From the NCBI GenBank assembly GCA_026260175.1, contig JAKCWW010008737.1:2689-25453 (forward strand): 22,765 nt of DNA, given 5' to 3'. The position numbers and the translations under genes were made by a program. Each line of letters opens with the position of its first letter. Position 1 is the first letter of the stretch. Below the pieces are notes generated by a model that ran no database searches, was not told the origin of the DNA, and saw only the letters and a program-made list of their open reading frames with translations. Shown here one piece after another: positions 20,422 through 22,765 of the stretch. This stretch comes from Reticulitermes lucifugus (lineage: Eukaryota; Arthropoda; Insecta; Blattodea; Rhinotermitidae).

Positions 20422-20563
20422 AATATCCATATAAATTTGTGAAAGTCCTAAAGAGTCAGCAGATAGTAGAAAAAGAACAAATAACCCTACTGTGTGAGCT
20501 GGATGATGCAGGAGGTGAAGTGACATGGCTAAAGAACAATGAACCAGTGAAACCTGACAAGAG
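20422..20563 (+). CDS. bt: Exon 7: first half of Ig domain 3 (I-set), last exon seen
   Basis: This exon (142 nt) enters in phase 1 after a pyrimidine run and ttcag, and leaves in phase 2 at AAG AG before gtaggt. The joined codon gives E, followed by YPYKFVKVLKSQQIVEKEQ. The B strand has cysteine (L-L-C-E-L-D-D-A-G-G) and the C strand tryptophan (V-T-W-L-K-N-N). The exon ends N-E-P-V-K-P-D-K-R. The segments Y-P-Y-K-F-V-K-V-L-K and K-P-D-K-R are the strongest remembered match to insect projectin/twitchin. The second half of the domain must begin in phase 2. I found no such exon in the remaining 2.2 kb, so it probably lies past the right edge. Confidence 0.88.
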
Positions 20564-20589
20564 GTAGGTTCAGATATTTACTTCTGACG

Positions 20590-20675
20590 GTTCAGGTCTT
20601 ATGGGATGTTACAGTGTAGTACCGTGCCAGAAGACATGAGTCCTCAGCATCATCTCTGTGAGAACCTCAAATGAT
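20590..20675 (+). repeat. Dispersed 'IPED...ENLK' repeat, copy 3
   Basis: Reading from 20624 gives V-P-E-D-M-S-P-Q-H-H-L-C-E-N-L-K and then a stop. It lies about 30-60 bp downstream of the exon 7 donor and aligns with the other two copies in the window. All three are on the + strand. Confidence 0.6.
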
Positions 20676-22765
20676 GTGTAGTACTTCTGTTATACATTAG
20701 GACTATTCCACGTAATTGTGATCAGACAAATCAGGCAACTCACAGTTCTAAAAGACATTGAAGAAATATTGCATATAAAATGCTTTGAGTCTTTCATGGT
20801 CACATTTATATCTAGTGGACTTACCTCCCCAGGCTGTGTTTTTGAAGCATGCAGAAAGCAATCTCTATTATCTTCCTTTCATGTTCATGTTGGAACTACT
20901 TGCATCTTAGCAGGTTGTGTGTCACGCATTACGAGAAAATATTTGTCAATTGACGTTCAAATTTTAAACACCATTACTGGGTTCTGTACAGTATAAGTAG
21001 GCAAAAGACAGCTGTTAAAAGAAAGATGTTAGTCCACCTAATTGATGAAGAGACTCAAAATATGTGCAGAAGATTTTGGGATATAATGCTGCATTTATTT
21101 GACACATGGCATGGGAGAGACATAAGATATTTTAATAATACCTATGGCTAGTTGTATTAATATTCTGATTTCTGATGATGGTATGTCACATTTAGAACCA
21201 CTAATTTTTGGAGTTTGTCCATTGTGTAGTGCTGTGTAGAGCAACATGTTATTGCACAAGGGTCATTTGAAAATCTCCAAACCCTATGTAGGACACAAAC
21301 CAATTGTTAACAGTGAAAGTCTAATTTTTTTCAGAGAAATTTTATTTTGTATTAAGCAATTAAGGGGCTAAAGCTACTATTAACTAATTATTAGTGAAGG
21401 TAACGTAGGAGTTAATTATAATTTAATTTTTAGGACTACATTAGTTTTGAAGAATGGAAGAATGTCATTGAGAAGATGTTCCTGTGTCACTGATATTTTT
21501 TAAGGAAATACACAGAATTCAGTGTTACAAAATTACAACTGAAATACACTTGCACTGGTTATTATTAGAATACACTTTAAAGTGAAAGAATAAGGGGGAT
21601 GCTGGAGCTTGCCATTCTGTATTTTTCTCATGAGCCCCGGTGCAAAGATTCCAAAATATTGTGTATGCCCTTGCAGTATGCACAAATCTCAATACAGCTT
21701 AAATATTATTTACTAAATTTAACTATGCATGCAAAGTTTATGGAATCACTAAATAGGTATCCCTTATTCTAAGGCGGTGGCAGGGGGGGGGGCAGCATAA
21801 ATTAATTGTGCTCGAGAAGTTTTGCAGGCCACAGATGTAAGTTCTGCAGGCAACCAGCTTCTCATGACTGGTCTAGTGTTTGGAAATACAAAAATTAAGG
21901 TACAAGGATAGGTGAATACTTGTTCAGTTGGACACAATAAGTAGTGATATTTTCAACCTCTGGCCTAGAGGTTTAACTGTTTGGTCCAAGTGAGAGGGCG
22001 TTTCCCCACCATTTTACCTGTGGTTGGAGTCAGAGCTGGTCTGTAAAGTGTTGTGTTTAATTTTTTGTATTCTTAAATGACAAAGTCCAGCAAATTAATA
22101 GCTTTAAAGTTAGTGGTATTGTAATGTGAGAAACATACCTCCAGTGTTCTGTAGGTGAATAATACGTGTGTGTAATTTTATTTATTGCATTAATAACCTG
22201 ATCATTCTTAGTTGATGTAGCATTTGTATTGCAGGATACAGTTATTCTTTTTTCATCACATTTTCCTGTTGTAATTAAGGACTGATTGATTTTCGCTATG
22301 CAGCACACATAGATTTTGATATTCATTCATCTCAGCATGATAGAGCACACTTTTGCTTGATCTGTTCACTGAGAGTGTGTGTTAATGTCTCCCATAATCA
22401 TTCAGTTTAACCTTTAAAAGCCGGCGATTTAAATACCCTGTACTGTCAGCGGACCGGAATTTTCTCCGGGGATTTAAACGTTTGTTGCAATGGTTAGGAA
22501 AATTTTGAATATCTTGAAGAATATTAACGCTGGATCTGTGAAATAAATCGAATTTACTCAAGTGAAGCATGGAGAATACGGTAATGTATATCATAGTTTA
22601 TTATAAAATATTTTGATGCAAAATAAGAATGAACCACTTCCCTAAGACACAGAAATTTTAGTAATATGTTATGTTTCATTCTCTTTAGCCTTAAATTCTG
22701 GTTCCTTTCTCCTGAATTCGTCCCCACTTTCAAGGGAAAATATTTCTGTGTGGTTATTTTAACAA
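20676..22765. other. Intron 7, mostly unassigned
   Basis: The missing half of Ig domain 3 (it would need a phase-2 start and a D-A/S-G-x-Y-x-C signature) was not found here. Less AT-rich patches at about 21955-22045 and 22415-22480 may be old repeats. A run of nine G lies around 21784-21792. The 92-codon frame at 20718-20996 has no recognised domain. Confidence 0.45.

Larger units (their letters stand above)
4758..20563 (+). other. bt: Partial twitchin/projectin-like giant muscle protein gene (7 exons seen)
   Basis: Seven exons splice in one frame to about 297 codons: two basic IPDWP mini-exon segments, then two complete I-set immunoglobulin domains and half of a third. Twitchin/projectin is a giant titin-family kinase of insect muscle that associates with thick filaments and, at its N-terminus, with the Z-band and connecting filaments. 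The identification rests on remembered similarity of segments such as KPKWFFRKD, NPKVEDTGKYTIEI, EYPYKFVKVLK and CELDDAGGEV to insect projectin N-terminal Ig domains; no search was run. Alternatives are other insect Ig-rich muscle proteins (obscurin/unc-89, stretchin, sallimus). No kinase or fibronectin exons are present. Intron lengths are 2458, 5820, 3080, 357, 2210 and 988 bp, plus more than 2.2 kb after the last exon. The 3' end lies outside the window. The true 5' end is uncertain. Confidence 0.72.

Noticed and set aside
20718..20996. 92-codon + strand frame as a continuation of the muscle gene
   Set aside because: Phase and content do not continue Ig domain 3, and no D-x-G-x-Y-x-C signature is present.

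Overview
The window is eukaryotic, AT-rich and intron-dominated. It most likely comes from an insect genome. Coding DNA is limited to seven short islands, each with canonical AG/GT borders and compatible phases. The rest is intron or flanking sequence with remnants of LINE, Penelope-like, hAT, probable mariner/IS630-like and tRNA-derived SINE elements. The SINE bodies and the dispersed 'IPED...ENLK' repeat resemble what I remember from cockroach and termite genomes. I therefore suggest Blattodea, from memory and with modest confidence.

The one supported gene is on the + strand, 4758-20563, and is incomplete at the 3' end. It encodes part of a giant titin-family muscle protein, most likely twitchin/projectin (Drosophila bent, bt). 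Exon 1 (4758-4865) and exon 2 (7324-7410) are in-frame mini-exons that share a basic R-R-x-S-L-A-x-x-I-P-D-W-P motif. Exons 3+4 (13231-13356, 16437-16581) encode the first I-set Ig domain. Exons 5+6 (16939-17078, 19289-19433) encode the second. Exon 7 (20422-20563) holds the first half of a third Ig domain, whose second half should lie beyond the right edge. Joined phases are 0/0, 0/0, 0/0, 0/1, 1/0, 0/1 and 1/2, so the seven exons splice into one uninterrupted frame of 893 nt. In the animal the protein would link thick filaments to Z-bands or run along the A-band. The Ig pairs here would be structural segments, not the kinase region.

Region by region: 1-4757 has a retroelement end at the left edge and two SINEs. 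Intron 1 (4866-7323) has no recognisable element. Intron 2 (7411-13230) carries a SINE, a dispersed-repeat relic, a decayed Jockey-type LINE (about 9320-11500) with a 28-bp minisatellite, and microsatellites. Intron 3 (13357-16436) carries an antisense Penelope-like element with a broken GIY-YIG endonuclease, an assembly gap of four N, and a repeat relic just before the exon 4 acceptor. Intron 5 (17079-19288) carries a short insert flanked by 13-bp repeats, a hAT transposase relic and a (GT)n tract. Intron 6 (19434-20421) carries a probable transposase relic. The final 2.2 kb is mostly unassigned.

I found no RNA gene, CRISPR array, bacterial operon or clearly new biological system. The most interesting signals are the paired IPDWP mini-exons with weak splice donors, and the reading frame that stays open from repeat-derived DNA into an Ig exon.
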